Source of the DNA: Pontederia crassipes
Lineage: Eukaryota > Streptophyta > Magnoliopsida > Commelinales > Pontederiaceae
NCBI GenBank assembly: GCA_030549335.1
Contig: CM060195.1
Location: forward strand, 13,793,501 to 13,857,500
Direction of reading: 5' to 3'
Length of the DNA: 64,000 bases
Below, piece by piece: positions 33,318 through 44,928 of the stretch; within the stretch, counting starts at the first letter, position 1; every line of letters starts with the position of its first letter. The notes under the pieces were generated by a model, which saw only the letters and a list, made by a program, of their open reading frames with translations, did not search any database and had not been told where the DNA came from. The position numbers and the translations under genes are program-made.

Positions 33318-33356
33318 CTCCCCCAAGCTTGAACTAGACACTGTCCTCAGTGTTAA
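33318..33356 (-). other. Internal hairpin plus PPT after ORF3
   Basis: Minus strand: AACACTGAGGACAGTGT, then AGTTCAAGCTTGGGGGAG. It is a short stem (ACACT/AGTGT) followed by a second polypurine tract identical in core to the terminal PPT. Confidence 0.65.
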
Positions 33357-33434
33357 GCTAGCAAGGAAAAGTGATACATACTTAAATAAAAAAGGAAAAA
33401 TAAAGAAATGAAAAGGGAAAAGACACAACCGGAT

Positions 33435-35111
33435 TTACTGTCTGCGGGGTAGCGATGGTGGATGGTAGCCGAGATTTCCTTGGCGCATATGATACTCATG
33501 GATGCGCCTCGTCATGCGCGCATGCTGATTCTGAAGGGATTCGAAGCGACCCTGACGATCATCCATATTTTTAAAATCGGCTCGAATGTTGGTCAACTCT
33601 TGTGCTTGTCGAAGTTGCTCTTCCTGAATAGCGTGCAACTGCCCTGACTGATGAAGTTGTTCTTCTTGAAAAGTGTGAAACTCCCCTGCTTGACGAAGTT
33701 GTTCATCATACATTGATTCCCATAAGTTTTGCATGGAAGCATAGTCAGGCTGAGGTGGTGGAAGTGGATAGTAAGTCTGCTCTGGGGCTGAAGTAAAAGT
33801 GGGCTCCGGTGCTATATAGCGATTCTGCACAGGTTCTTGTAAAGGGGCAGATACTTCCATCGAGTCGCGTTCCTCATAAGGAGTAGAAGGTATGAACGAG
33901 GAATCAGAAGAGCTCTCTTGTGCTGAAGATGGAATTGGAGAAGGCACCGGCATATAAGTTGAATGGACGGATGTGGCATATTGGGAAGCTGCCGGTGATG
34001 CAGCCTGGAATCCTTGTGGCTGTTGAAGGTAGGATTGGGCTGTCGCATAATCAGTAGAATCAAACCAGGAGAAAGGTTCATCCTGGTGTAGCTGTCCGAC
34101 AGAGGTAGATGGTCCTGCAGGTGGGATTACTGGAGCTATGACCTGCCTAAAAAGGAGCCAATTATTTGGATTAATTGGCATGAAAGCATCTCGATCTGAG
34201 CAGGGCACCTCCTGATTGTGGCCTTTAAAAATAAAAACTTTGATCCCTGAGTTGTTGGTCTTCACGAGACCCATAGCCTGAATGGTCCTACGAGAGAGGT
34301 GAGTGTTTCCTGGCACAGCTTCGAGATCATCCAAGTCAAGTTGTAGATGCTGAGCAATAGGTGTGAGAAGGGCACCCATATTAATGCTACCGCCACGATG
34401 AGTAGTGCGGCGCTGGAATCGACGAATGAGGAAGGCACCCACATTAACAGGAGTTCTATGAAGCATACTGTGGATGAGATATAACTCTCCCTCTGAGACG
34501 GCACCATCATTATCACTGCGTCCACTTAAGGTGTTGCTTAGCATGCGATGGACGTAGCGCAGAACAGGATTCTGAATTGAGCTATCTTTAGCGGTTTTCC
34601 AAACCAATCGGTCTTCTTCGGTTATCTGTTTCCAAAAAGTTTCCGCATCAAAGTCAGTAGGTACAGAAAGAGATCCATGATTGGGGAATCCATAGATATT
34701 ATTAATCTCTCCTAGAGTGAGAGTAAAGGGTCGCCCATAAAGTTGGAATGAAATGCGGGGTTGATCATAGTTCCTGCCATCTAAATTAAAGACTTCCAGG
34801 GATGAGAGAAATTTCATAATTAGTACTTCATAAGTTGGCCACCAAGAATGCACAAAGTCAAAGAGTCCAATCTGAGAAAATAATAGATGAATATCTGTAA
34901 GTAAATTATACTCCCTCAGCAATTCGATATCCGAAAATCTGGTGGCATGAATTCGAATCTCACACATCCGTTCATATCGAGCTTGATACGCCGGCTTAGT
35001 CCAATAATAATCTCCGGGGTAGGAGATTAATTGTGAGGGCTGTGGGGCCGGCTGAGCATTCGAATGTCGTCGTTCTTGATGTCCCCTCCATATATTAGCA
35101 AATCGCCTCAT
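33435..35111 (-). CDS. ORF3, Athila/Tat accessory protein, uninterrupted
   Basis: This is a 558-codon ORF after integrase. I start at MRRFANIWRGHQ (35111), because TTTTTGTCCAG just upstream looks like a splice acceptor for a subgenomic mRNA. The frame is open to 35135. Residues about 65-145 hold the family core (HLLFSQIGLFDFVHSWWP, ISFQLYGRPFTLTLGE, NNIYGFP), then IQNPVLRYVHRMLS and a basic RRFQRR. The second half is rich in Pro, Gln and Ser, with three heptad-like repeats (EQLRQAGEFHTFQE, EQLHQSGQLHAIQE, EQLRQAQELTNIRADF) suggesting a coiled coil. I see no signal peptide or membrane segment, so an envelope role is not supported. Decayed relatives occur at 10723-12155 and 15550-22330. It may belong to the Athila ORF1/plant transposon protein families; the function is unknown. 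Confidence 0.75.
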   Translation of the reverse strand: MRRFANIWRGHQERRHSNAQPAPQPSQLISYPGDYYWTKPAYQARYERMCEIRIHATRFSDIELLREYNLLTDIHLLFSQIGLFDFVHSWWPTYEVLIMKFLSSLEVFNLDGRNYDQPRISFQLYGRPFTLTLGEINNIYGFPNHGSLSVPTDFDAETFWKQITEEDRLVWKTAKDSSIQNPVLRYVHRMLSNTLSGRSDNDGAVSEGELYLIHSMLHRTPVNVGAFLIRRFQRRTTHRGGSINMGALLTPIAQHLQLDLDDLEAVPGNTHLSRRTIQAMGLVKTNNSGIKVFIFKGHNQEVPCSDRDAFMPINPNNWLLFRQVIAPVIPPAGPSTSVGQLHQDEPFSWFDSTDYATAQSYLQQPQGFQAASPAASQYATSVHSTYMPVPSPIPSSAQESSSDSSFIPSTPYEERDSMEVSAPLQEPVQNRYIAPEPTFTSAPEQTYYPLPPPQPDYASMQNLWESMYDEQLRQAGEFHTFQEEQLHQSGQLHAIQEEQLRQAQELTNIRADFKNMDDRQGRFESLQNQHARMTRRIHEYHMRQGNLGYHPPSLPRRQ

Positions 35112-35149
35112 CTTGATCTGGACAAAAATCAGCAAAGAAAAGGTGCCGG

Positions 35150-36030
35150 CTCAGTGAAAGCTCGGCCGTAGTATGTGTTGAAGAGCTGATTGTCGGAGGT
35201 GCGTCGGCCGTAAGGCAGAGAGGATGAGGTACCTCGGCCGAGGTGATGATCTTGTAGTTTTCGGCCGTAAGGAATGGCGGTGTGGCGCTGGTGTTCGGCG
35301 CTCGTCTGGGCGTAAGGAGTCAGCTCCGGTGGAAGCTCGGCCGTAATATGTGTCGGCCGTAAAGTGAAAAGTCGATGAGGAATCTCGGCCGGAGTCAATG
35401 ATTGAGTAGATTGTGCCCGTAAGGTGACGACCATGTTGATGGCAGCTGACGTCTCGGCCGTAAGGAGAAAAGCTCGACCGGAGTTTGGCCGTAAGAGAGC
35501 GGCGTGATAACGGCCGTGTGACTTCGGGCATAAAAGAGCAGCGGTGACGCCGTGAGACTTCGGCCGTAAAACGAAGGCGGCGTGGAACTTTGGGCGTAAG
35601 GGAGCAACGGTGACGTCGTTGAGACTTCGGGCGTAATGCACAGAGGGCGTAAGGGAGCGGCGGTGCGCGGTGTTGAGGCTCGGCCGTAACGAAGAAAGGG
35701 CGAGACGGCGGTGATTGATCTGCAACATACGAGAAGGGGGTAAGATTTTATAGATGAATTTATGGGGGTAATACCTGTTCCGACAGCGCGCAGTGAAGGG
35801 TCAAATCCGAGCGTAAAAGCATGCATTTTTTTTCTTTCGATTGGACTTGTGCATGCAGATGTTCTGTCTTGTCATTCTCGTCTGTGGTGTGATTGCATAA
35901 CACCTCAGCCGTAAAAAGACATCTGGCGTGGCCTCGGCCGTAACGAGGTGGCAGTGTCTTGTCATGTCCGTTGGAGTCTTTACGGCGTGGTCATCGAGGT
36001 GATTCTCGGCCGTAACGAGGAACATGGCGT
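35150..36030 (-). repeat. CGGCCGTAA motif array, spacer before ORF3
   Basis: About 20 copies of TCGGCCGTAA or one-step variants (GGGCGTAAGG, CGGCCGGAG) lie in 880 bp, as read on the plus strand, spaced about 25-60 bp. The overlapping Pro/Arg/Ser-rich minus frames at 35129-35826 are by-products of this array. Confidence 0.8.
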
Positions 36031-36335
36031 AATAGTATATTGTCGTTTCGCCTTGTGTTTCCCAATTCATGCATGGTGCATTCCTCGGTCGACGTATGAT
36101 TATCCGAATTCCGCTCGGTGCACAGAAAGAAATATCGATTAGATGACTCGATATAAAATAAAAATAAAATGCCTAATTAAAATAAAATTATCTCCCAAAC
36201 TAAGATATTAAAATGTTAATCAGTAACTAATTAAACTTATCTAAAAAAATTAAGTAAATAAAATAAAATAAAATAAAAAGGATAGAAATAGTTCTGATTT
36301 ATAGTCGTCAGCTTGACTTAGTTCTGATGAAAATT

Positions 36336-37263
36336 TCACACATCATAGAGAGTGATCATAGAAAGGTTATGATAATAAGTGCCACCATGATAAAGTTTCA
36401 ATCTATGTCCATTCACTTTGAGTCTTTGTTTTTTGTCTAATGATTCAATCTCAAAAGTTCCATAGGGTGAACAATTAATTATAACATAAGGTCCGGTCCA
36501 TCTTGATTTAAGTTTTCCAGGAAATAATCTGAGTTTACTATTATAAAGAAGTACTTGTTGACCAGGTAAAAATTTTTTATGTTTAATGTGCATGTCATGT
36601 AAATTTTTTGTGCGTTCTTTATATAGCTTGCTATTTTCCTATGCATAGTGTCTAAATTCATCAAGCTCATTTAATTGTAATAACCTTTCAGATTGTGATG
36701 ATTTTAGATTCATATTTAAAAATTTTGTTGCCCAATAAGCCTTGTGTTCTAGTTCCACAGGAAGGTGACATGCTTTTCCATAAACTAATTTATAAGGAGA
36801 AGTACTTATGGGTGTTTTAAAAGCAGTCCTATATGCCCAGAGTGCATCATCTAATTTCAAAGACCAATCCTTTCTAGATGAATTTACAGTTTTCTCTAGA
36901 ATCCTTTTTATCTCTATTTGAAATTTTCACTTGTCCACAAGATTGGGCATGATATGGTGTACTCAAAAAATGTTTGACTCCAAATCTATTAAGAAGAGTT
37001 GACATTATTTTATTATAGAAATGTGTTCCATTGTCACTTATGATAGTCCTAGGTGTTCCAAATCGAGTAAAAATATTTTTTCTTAGAAAGTTGGCAACTA
37101 CCTTGGCCTCATTTGTTGGTGTGGCTACAGCTTCTACCCATTTGGAAACATAATCAACCGCCACTAAGATGTATTGGTTGTTAAAGGATTTAGGGAATGA
37201 TCCCATAAAGTCAATGCCCCAAACATCAAAAATATCACACTGTAAAATATTTGTGAGAGGCAT
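36336..37263 (-). pseudogene. Integrase core and C-terminal domain (broken)
   Basis: The core reads [16 protein letters not shown] (first Asp), [17 protein letters not shown] (second Asp) and [13 protein letters not shown], where the catalytic Glu is replaced by Lys. A frameshift follows at about 36895-36905. Then come [16 protein letters not shown] and, after another frame change near 36600-36640, PGQQVLLYNSKLRLFPGKLK and NGHRLKLYHGG of the C-terminal domain. The Glu change corresponds to a G-to-A transition. The enzyme would insert cDNA into the genome; this copy cannot. Confidence 0.85.
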
Positions 37264-37383
37264 TTCATCTCGACGAGAAATATTACCTATCCTTTGACAT
37301 TTGTCACAATACTTACAGTAGTTTCTTGCATCTCTGTAAATGGTTGGCCAATATAGTCCACATTCAAGTACCTTAGCCGTTGT

Positions 37384-38260
37384 TCAATTGGGTCCAAAGT
37401 GACCTCCAGCTTGTCCATCGTGGCAATGACTTAGGATATTATCAATCTCATCTTCGTGAACACATCTTCGAACTACTTGATCTGCACATAATCGAAAAAG
37501 GTAAGGATCTTCCCAGTGATAATTCTTGACATCAGATAAGAATTTCCTTTTTTGATGAGTGGTCATGCCCTTTGGAATGTAATGTCCTGCAAGGTAATTA
37601 GCAAAATCAGCGAACCATGGTGTAGTGTCAGAAATTTGAAAAATTGTAGAGATAGAAAAAAGTTTCACGTCTGGGAATTCTTCAAGTATGTTTGTGACTT
37701 CTCTTGGAGATGGCTCCAAACGAGATAGGTGATCAGCTAATAAGTTTTCAGTCCCTTTTTTGTCTTTTACTTCCACATCGAACTCTTGCAAAAGTAGTAT
37801 CCATCGGATTAGTCTAGGTTTGGCATCTTGTTTGCTCATCAAGTGCTTGATGGCTACATGATCTGTGTAGACAATAATTCTTGAACAAATTAGATATGAT
37901 CTAAACTTGTCAAAAGCAAAAATAACAGCAAGAAACTCCTTCTCTGTTGTTGCATAATTTAGTTGGCAGCATTCAATGTCCGGCTTGCATAATATATAAC
38001 ATGAAATGTTTTATCTTTTCTTTGCCCTAAAACAGCTCCTACGGCACCATCACTCGCATCGCACATCAACTCGAATGGTAAAGACCAGTCTGGTGCTACA
38101 ACAACGGGGCAGAAATTAGCATTTCTTTTAACAAATTAAAGGCAGCAAGACATTCTGAATCAAAATCAAATTTTGTGTCCTTAGCAAGAAGATTAGTTAA
38201 GGGTTTAGCCATTTTTGAAAAATCTTTGATAAAACGGCGATAAAATCCTGCGTGCCCAAG
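37384..38260 (-). pseudogene. RNase H and integrase zinc-binding region (broken)
   Basis: The left part (37384-37842) is open and includes [30 protein letters not shown] and the start of the integrase HHCC region ([14 protein letters not shown], then stop). The RNase H start ([19 protein letters not shown], about 38020-38090) and FYRRFIKDFSK (about 38225-38250) are in other frames. At least three frame changes separate these pieces. Confidence 0.8.
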
Positions 38261-38266
38261 GAAGCT

Positions 38267-39052
38267 TCAAATACCCTTCACATTGGTTGGAGGAGGCAGA
38301 TTTGCAATAACATCTATCTTGGCCTTATCCACTTCAATTCCTTTTTCTGAGATTTTGTGGCCAAGAACTATACCCTCCTTAACCATGAAGTGACATTTCT
38401 CCCAGTTAAGGACCAAATTCGTTTCTTCACATCTCTGCAAAATTAGAGATAAGTTATCCAAACAGTTATTAAAAGAGCTACCAAAAAGTGTAAAATCATC
38501 CATGAAAACTTTGAGTATCTTCTCATTCATATCTGCAAAGATTGACATCATGCATCTTTGGAATGTTGCTGGAGCATTGCATAGACCAAATGGCATCCTT
38601 CTATAGGCAAATGTTCCATATGGACATGTGAACGTTGTCTTTTCTTGATCCTCAGGTGCTGCTGTTATTTGATTGTATCCAGAATAGCCATCTAGAAAAC
38701 AATAATAGCTATGACCTGCAACACGCTCCAACATTTGATCAATAAAAGGTAATGGAAAATGATCTTTGCGGGTAGCATCATTAAGCTTTCTATAGTCTAT
38801 ACAGACTCTCCAACCTGTAACTGTTTTTTGAGGCTCCAATTCATTATTTTTGTTACTTACCACAGTGATTCCTCCTTTCTTAGGAACTACCTGCACATGA
38901 CTTATCCATGAACTATCAGAAATGGCATATATAATACATGCAACAAGGAGTTTGATGACCTCCTTTTTCACAACTTCCCTTAAAGTTGGGTTGAGCCTTC
39001 TTTGATATTGAGCAATTGGCTTGGCATTGTCCTCCATCAAAATCTTGTGCAT
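38267..39052 (-). pseudogene. Reverse transcriptase domain
   Basis: This 261-codon open segment has the Athila/Tat RT hallmarks: [68 protein letters not shown] and the active site VFMDDFTLFG. It begins after a TGG-to-TAG stop and frameshift near 39060-39140. It ends at a CGA-to-TGA-type stop (NVKGI, stop, SFLGHAGFY). The RT core itself looks intact. Confidence 0.88.
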
Positions 39053-39134
39053 GCAAATGGTAGGAGAGATGCCCCTGATATCTGAAATAGACTAAGCGAT
39101 TGCTTTCTTGTGTTGCCTTAATACTTCCAAAAGT

Positions 39135-40345
39135 TTATTCTCCATCATCTGTCAAGTCAGCAGATATGATAACTGGGTAAGTGTTATTTTCAAGAAAAGC
39201 ATATCTTAAATGAGATGGAAGTTCTTTAAGTTCGAATTTTGGAGGACAATCCAATTTTTCAATTTCCTCCTCGAGTGTCTCTGTTGTTATTGGCGCATTA
39301 TCCTCTCCCACAATTTCTCTAGAATCCTCCATCATTTCCAAAGCTTCCTTAGCATATGGATCTGAAACAAAATCTGCAACAATATCATCAAAAGCATCAG
39401 TCGTGTCATCTTCTAGAGAATCAATAGCATAACAGGATGAGTGATCAAAAGGTTGTTTGAGAGAATTTTTTATATTGAAAGTGATGTCTTCGTTGTTGAC
39501 GCGAAGTGTGAGCATCCCTTGTTGAACATCTATAAGTGCATTTCCTGTGGCTAAAAATGGTCTCCCGAGGATGATAGGGGTTTTTTCATCTGCTTCATAT
39601 CCAGAACAATAAAATCTGCAGGAAAAATAAATTTATCAACTTTTACCAAAAAATCTCTTAATATTCCTTGGGGTCTCTTGCATGAAGAATCTGCAAATTG
39701 AAGAGTCATGCTTGTTTCTTCTAATTCTCCATAACCTAGCTGCACAAATATAGAGTAAGGCATTAAACTTATACTAGCACCAAGATCACATAAAGCTTGT
39801 GCACAAAAGAATTTTCCTATAGTGCAAGGTATGGTGAAGGTTCCCGGATCCTTCATTTTTCTAGGTATATCTCGATCATAAATGGCACTACACTCCGATG
39901 TCAACATTACTCTCCCAGTGTTTTCAAACTTTCTTTTTGAGGATAATATATCCTTCATGAATTTAGCATAGCTCGGCATCATCTGTAAAGCTTCATGAAA
40001 GGGAATGTTAATAGATAATTGCTTCAGAATATCAAGAAAGCGAGAAAATTGCTTATCTAACTGTTCTTTGCGAAATTTTTGTGGATAGGGCAGATCCTTT
40101 ATGTTGGTATTTTTTGAATTGTCAGTTTCTTTTTTCTTCATATTGATATCTACAGTAGTCTGATCTTGTGTCTTTGATGCTTCAGTTTCTTCTTTATGAT
40201 CAATTACTCTTGGCGGGGAATCTGATCTCAGACTTCTCAATTGTTTCCCACTTCTAAGAGTCACAGCTTTGGTCTCTTCGTTAGGATTTTTCTCTGTATT
40301 GCTTGGAAGAGTCCCTGGTGCACGTTCTGCCATCATATTGGCCAT
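39135..40345 (-). pseudogene. Gag-Pol linker and aspartic protease (broken)
   Basis: The segment 39551-40345 contains RSGKQLRSLRSD, YPQKFRKEQLDKQF, LPYSKFMKD-like motifs and the protease site ALCDLGASISLMPYSI. A one-base loss near 39600 (GATATGAAGC where an extra G is expected) shifts into 39135-39515. That segment continues with LTLRVNNEDITFNI and ELKELPSHLRYAFLENNTYP, the linker to RT. Confidence 0.82.
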
Positions 40346-40519
40346 CTACCCTATTTGCATTTCTAAATTCCTGATTGTAGCATCTTGATTGTTTGCCCTT
40401 GTTTCCATTGTCTTCTGCATGGTTTGCATAGTGTCAATAACTCTTGCCATCATCTCTTTCATGGGATTAGTCGATTGTTGGACAGGAGCTTCTTGTTGCC
40501 TTCTCAAAAGTGTATAATT

Positions 40520-41560
40520 TTATGGATGAGCTTGATTCTGAAATTTCTCAAAAACTTGCCCTTGATTTGACCTGTAAGGAAACTTCTGATTGTTCCTCCA
40601 ACCATAGTCATTATTCCTGAAAAATGGATTGAAGACAAAGTTAGCATTTTCAATATGATCAGGATTAGAAATGTTATCTTGAGGACAATAATTGCTCGCA
40701 TGTCCTCCTCCACAGTTGTTGCACACCATTAATGACATCATCTGCTCAAATTTTTGATTAAGTGACTCTAGCTGAGTCACTACTTTAGAAGAATTTTTAC
40801 TTTCTGTAGCATGCACATCATGAGTTCGGCGAGATGGTCTCCTTTCTTGGCTCGACTTGAGGGCTACAACTTCAATTATATCTTGTATCTCACTATGACG
40901 TTTAGATCCTAGCACTGTCCCTCCTGCTGATTGGTCGAGTTTGTCTTAATCTGCATGTCATAATCCATGATAGAAATCTTTCATCACTTGCCACTTTGGA
41001 ATTCTGTTGTCAGGAACTCTAGCTAATAGTTCTTTATATCGTTCCCATGCCTCATATAATGTCTCGTTATCGTCTTGAACAAATGCCCTCAATTCTCTTC
41101 GATATTTGCCTACCTTTTGTGGTGGACAATATTTTCCAACAAACTTTTCTACTAGCTCCAACCAAGAATGAATCGATCCTGCAGGCAAAGTTTTAAACCA
41201 AGTGGAAGCTTTGTCACGTAAAGATTGAGGAAATAATAATAAACGAATAACTTCAGAAGAAACATTATTATTTCTAAAGGTGCTCAGAGTGGCAAGAAAT
41301 TTGTCAAGGTGATCGTGAGGGTCTTCATGAAATCCTCCTCCAAATTGGGATGCTTGTATCATCCTCACGATTGCGAGATTTATCTCAAAATTATTTGCGT
41401 TAATATCAGGCAGCACGATGCATGATTCTCGGTCACTGTATCTGGCCGAAACATATTCTCTCATAGAAAGCTCTGCTTCATCTTCTCGCCGATTATTATG
41501 TGGTGGAACCAGTTCATTTTGTTGCTCCAGTCTCTGATTGTCGCGTGCTTGTTCCGCCAT
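40520..41560 (-). pseudogene. Gag (broken)
   Basis: The start is ATG 41560 (MAEQARDNQRLEQQN). The retrotransposon Gag domain follows: VLPDINANNFEINLAI, DKASTWFKTLPAGSIHSW, FVGKYCPPQKVGKYRREL, MKDFYHGL. A stop and frameshift at about 40950 lead to 40520-40915 with LGSKRHSEI and the zinc knuckle CNNCGGGHASNYC (C-x2-C-x3-H-x4-C spacing, as expected for Tat-type Gag from memory). A further frame change occurs near 40505-40560. Confidence 0.85.
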
Positions 41561-41814
41561 TTTTCATATATTTCTTCGTAATCGACGATAGGTTCTTTCA
41601 ATTTCAGGGATCAAATTCCAACAGTGGATTTGAACTCCTAGTGCACTTATTAGAAGATTTCAGGATTGGTTGTGATTTAATTTTCAATTAGTACCTGCAA
41701 TAACCAATTTTCAGTAAGATGAAAGAATAAAATAAAATAAAAATATATACAAGAAGGAAGAAATACAGATAATAGGTCACGAAAAATGAGATTTTAACAA
41801 ATAAAGTCTTTCGG

Positions 41815-43100
41815 CCAGATAGAATTGAAAATTCGTCATTAAAATTAATTTTCGAGAGAAACTTTTCAGAAACCTAATTACGGCCGCAAACGGAGGTTCT
41901 TCAAACCAATACAAATGCCAAATAACTCGACTGAAAGTAAATTAAATAGATAATCGTAAAAATCATGCACTCGTTCGGCCGTAAAAACCATGAAACAGTG
42001 TCGAAAGGATTAATCAACTTGAAGGCGTAAAACTCGTTAAATTACGGTCGAAACAAAATCATAAGATGGCATAAACATTAACACGACGATGAATCATTTC
42101 GGTCGAAAGAGAATTAAATTGACTTCTGCGGCATAAAGAATTAATCAACTCCTCGCATATAAAACTCTAGGTGTAAAGAATCGAAGTCAACAATCTTTGG
42201 CCGAAATAAAAATCGAACAAAATGTCGACAAATGAATTATTATGGCCGAGGAAGAGGACAATTCATATCGGCCGTAAATCGATGAAAATTAAGTCGAACG
42301 TGATCCTTGATGGCCGAGAAAGAAAAATTCACAAATAAACTGGCCGAAAAGGTCGTAATATGGCGTAAAAACAAATGTTCAGAAATTTATCGGCCGCAAA
42401 ATAATTCGATCGTGAAGTTTCAGTCGTAAAACTCAGATTAAATTTGCTAGCCGCAAAATATAAGCAAAGACTTTTGCGGTGTAAAAGATTTTTCGAAATT
42501 ATTAAAGGCGAAAGAGGTCAAATCAATAATAAAAGGAATTTTACGACCGTAAAATCATGAGATCAATTCTCGGCCGTAAAAAGAAAACCTGAGATAATGG
42601 ATTGTCAGAGATTAAATTCTCATCTGCAAGCTTAATCAATCATATCACAAGAGAGAGAATTCAATTCGATCTGGATGAAGTGAAATACCGGCCGTAAAGA
42701 TAAAAATTGTCAACTAAGCCGAAATGAGATCACATCGGCCGAGATGAAGTCAACATGATTGGCCGTAAATCAAAATAGGGTTTCGGCCGAAATAAAGTCG
42801 AATGAAACTTGAGAATATTATCCCAACTCTTACGTCGACAATTGAATCATTACGGCCGAAAGTGAATTAAGTTGATTCTTTGCGGCCATAAAACAACGAA
42901 ATCAAATCAACTAGAACAAACCACTTTGGCCAAAACGAGATCAAATCCATGGCATAAAATAACGTTCGAATAAAATTACGGTCGTAAAACAAAAGATTAG
43001 AACTCAATCGATATTGCGAGCCGTAAAACCAGTAAAGCCGACAAAAATCAATCTCGGTCGTAAAACCATAAGACGGCGACAGAATTTTAAGTCGAAAGTC
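41815..43100 (-). repeat. CGGCCGTAA motif array, 5' leader
   Basis: About 35 copies or decayed copies of CGGCCGTAAA (plus-strand sense) lie in about 1.28 kb between gag and the PBS, roughly one per 36 bp. The intervening sequences are unrelated to each other. Decayed copies are mostly transition variants (GGCATAAA, GGTCGTAAA, CGGCCATAAA), as expected from deamination of methylated cytosines. Confidence 0.85.
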
Positions 43101-43262
43101 GACAATTTAAAAAATTATCGTGACCTTTATCTGCAAAAGAAAAAATGTCAGTTTATTCACAAAAATAATTAAAACAATTAAAACATATTTATAAAAAATT
43201 ATTTACAATTTATTTACATCTCCTAATAATTCATAAAAATAAAAAATTAATTAATAAAATAG

Positions 43263-43280
43263 TCCCCGGCAACGGCGCCA
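43263..43280 (-). other. Primer binding site (tRNA-Asp type)
   Basis: The minus strand TGGCGCCGTTGCCGGGGA is 18 nt long and lies 6 bp from the 5' LTR. It is an exact complement of the plant tRNA-Asp 3' end as I remember it. Confidence 0.9.
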
Positions 43281-43286
43281 AAAACT

Positions 43287-44923
43287 TGATGCGTTGTATT
43301 GATGTAGCAAAATAGAATAGCTAGCAAGTGCACTAGTCGCTCAAGTAATATAGTAATAGGAGTAAGAGTGTCGAACCCACGAGGAATATTATTAATTCAA
43401 TATCTGGATTTATAAATTAATAAGAGAGGAAAAACATGAATTTTTGGAAAGAGGTTTTATGAAATAAAATAAAGAAAATAAGATAAAGATAAGATAGTGG
43501 TGTTGAAGTTAGACCTTAGGATGAAAATAGATCAGGATAAATATTTGAACCATAAAAGATAAATTTAATCTTTAAAGATGGATTAGAGTCTCCATAAAGT
43601 AATCTAACATGATTAACTTGTGGTCTTCACGACTGGCATCCCTCAATCTAATCATATAGAACTATCTTAATTTAATAAGAATTGAAGTCTCCACGACTGG
43701 TACCCCCAAAATCATATTAAAATTAAGATGCATTAAATTGAATTCTCTAGACTATTAATCACACCACAAACTGGTATAGATTAATAGACCACACAAACTT
43801 GATTCTCCACACACTAGTTATCAAATTTATGTCAATTATTAATTCCAAATAAAATCAATTATAATTAGTATAATGAATTCTGAAATTAAACACTCCACAA
43901 ACTGGTATAGCCTAATTCAAAAATTTAATTAACTAATATAAAAGTATTAAGCACAATTAATAATTGATCAGAAAAGATTAAAGCAAATAAAATAGGGTCC
44001 AAACATTTCGCTTCAATTAATAATCTCCTAAAATAATAATCCTAAAAACATGGAGTTCATCCTAGAAATTCCGGAGAGATAATAAAATACAAATCATAAA
44101 AATTGAAAGAATTACACCCAAAATAGAGATCTCGAATCTGGCAAACAGTCGGGCAGCCTCTCGGACTTGATCAGAGTCGCGATCAACCTCCAACCGTCGC
44201 ACCTCTCTCCTCTTGGTCATAGCCTGTAGAGCTCACGACTCGCCGTGGAAGAAACCTGAACTTCAGAGCACCAATTGAAACGACGGATTCTTCACGTATT
44301 TATAGGGTGCGGACGGCCTTCAATTTGATCGTGATGTACGGCCGAATTTAAATTCACGGATAAATCTCGGCCAAAAATGATAATTCTTTCAAAAGATAAA
44401 TTCTTTTATCTTTACCCCCTTTGAATCTCGGCCAAAAAGAGATAAAATTCCTTTTACTCCCTCCAAATCTCGGCCGTAAGGAAGAAATTTAATCTTGTTA
44501 CGCCCAAAAGATAAAATCATTTATCTTTACCCCGGCCAAAACAGAGAATTAAATTCCGTTACGCCCAAACAATTTTATCTTTACACCTTCATATATTGGC
44601 CAAAAGGATGATTTCATTGCCATTACCCCTCCAAATCTCGGCCAAAACAATAATCCTTTATCCTAATCTCGGTCGTAATGATAAATTCTTCGGAATTTCG
44701 GCCGATATGGCACAATCCATCTAAATCTCGATTTTTCCTGCAAAATAATTATCAAAATTTAGTTAATTCATCCACAATTAAAATATTCAGAGAATTAGTA
44801 ATTAAAATTGATAAATCTGGAATTATGATTAAAAATGACTAAAAATGATGCATGCCATGATCAAATTAAAAAAAAAATTAATTAAAATAATAATAAAAAA
44901 TATGTTGTATTTTGCATGCATCA
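43287..44923 (-). repeat. 5' LTR of the 14.4-kb element
   Basis: 1637 bp, about 98 percent identical to 30569-32215 by hand comparison, with two short indels (near 44531 and 44628). The CGGCC-type motifs (44338-44710) lie immediately upstream (minus sense) of the TATA box at about 44296-44306. Confidence 0.93.
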
Positions 44924-44928
44924 TGGGA

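Larger units (their letters stand above)
30569..44923 (-). mobile_element. Athila/Tat-type LTR retrotransposon with ORF3, 14.36 kb
   Basis: This complete element has LTRs of about 1.64 kb (30569-32215 and 43287-44923) with TGATGCG and GCATCA ends, an exact 18-nt PBS (43263-43280) and a PPT (32216-32230). The flanking pentamers are TGAGA (30564-30568) and TGGGA (44924-44928). The undisturbed Tekay copy at 49580-49590 reads TTGGGATGCC, confirming the target. The order on the minus strand is a CGGCCGTAA-rich leader, gag, protease, RT, RNase H, integrase, a CGGCCGTAA-rich spacer, ORF3, internal PPT, conserved block and 3' LTR. I count about 25 substitutions between the LTRs, mostly transitions. 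gag-pol is broken at many places, yet ORF3 is open. Confidence 0.93.

Noticed and set aside
35129..35826. Three overlapping minus frames of 126-199 codons.
   Set aside because: They read through the CGGCCGTAA array (repeated LRP, YGR and TAE-like peptides) and shift frame relative to one another.
41815..43100. Regularly spaced short repeats about 36 bp apart could suggest a CRISPR-like array.
   Set aside because: The repeats are only 9-10 bp, spacing is irregular, no cas genes exist and the context is a plant LTR retrotransposon leader.
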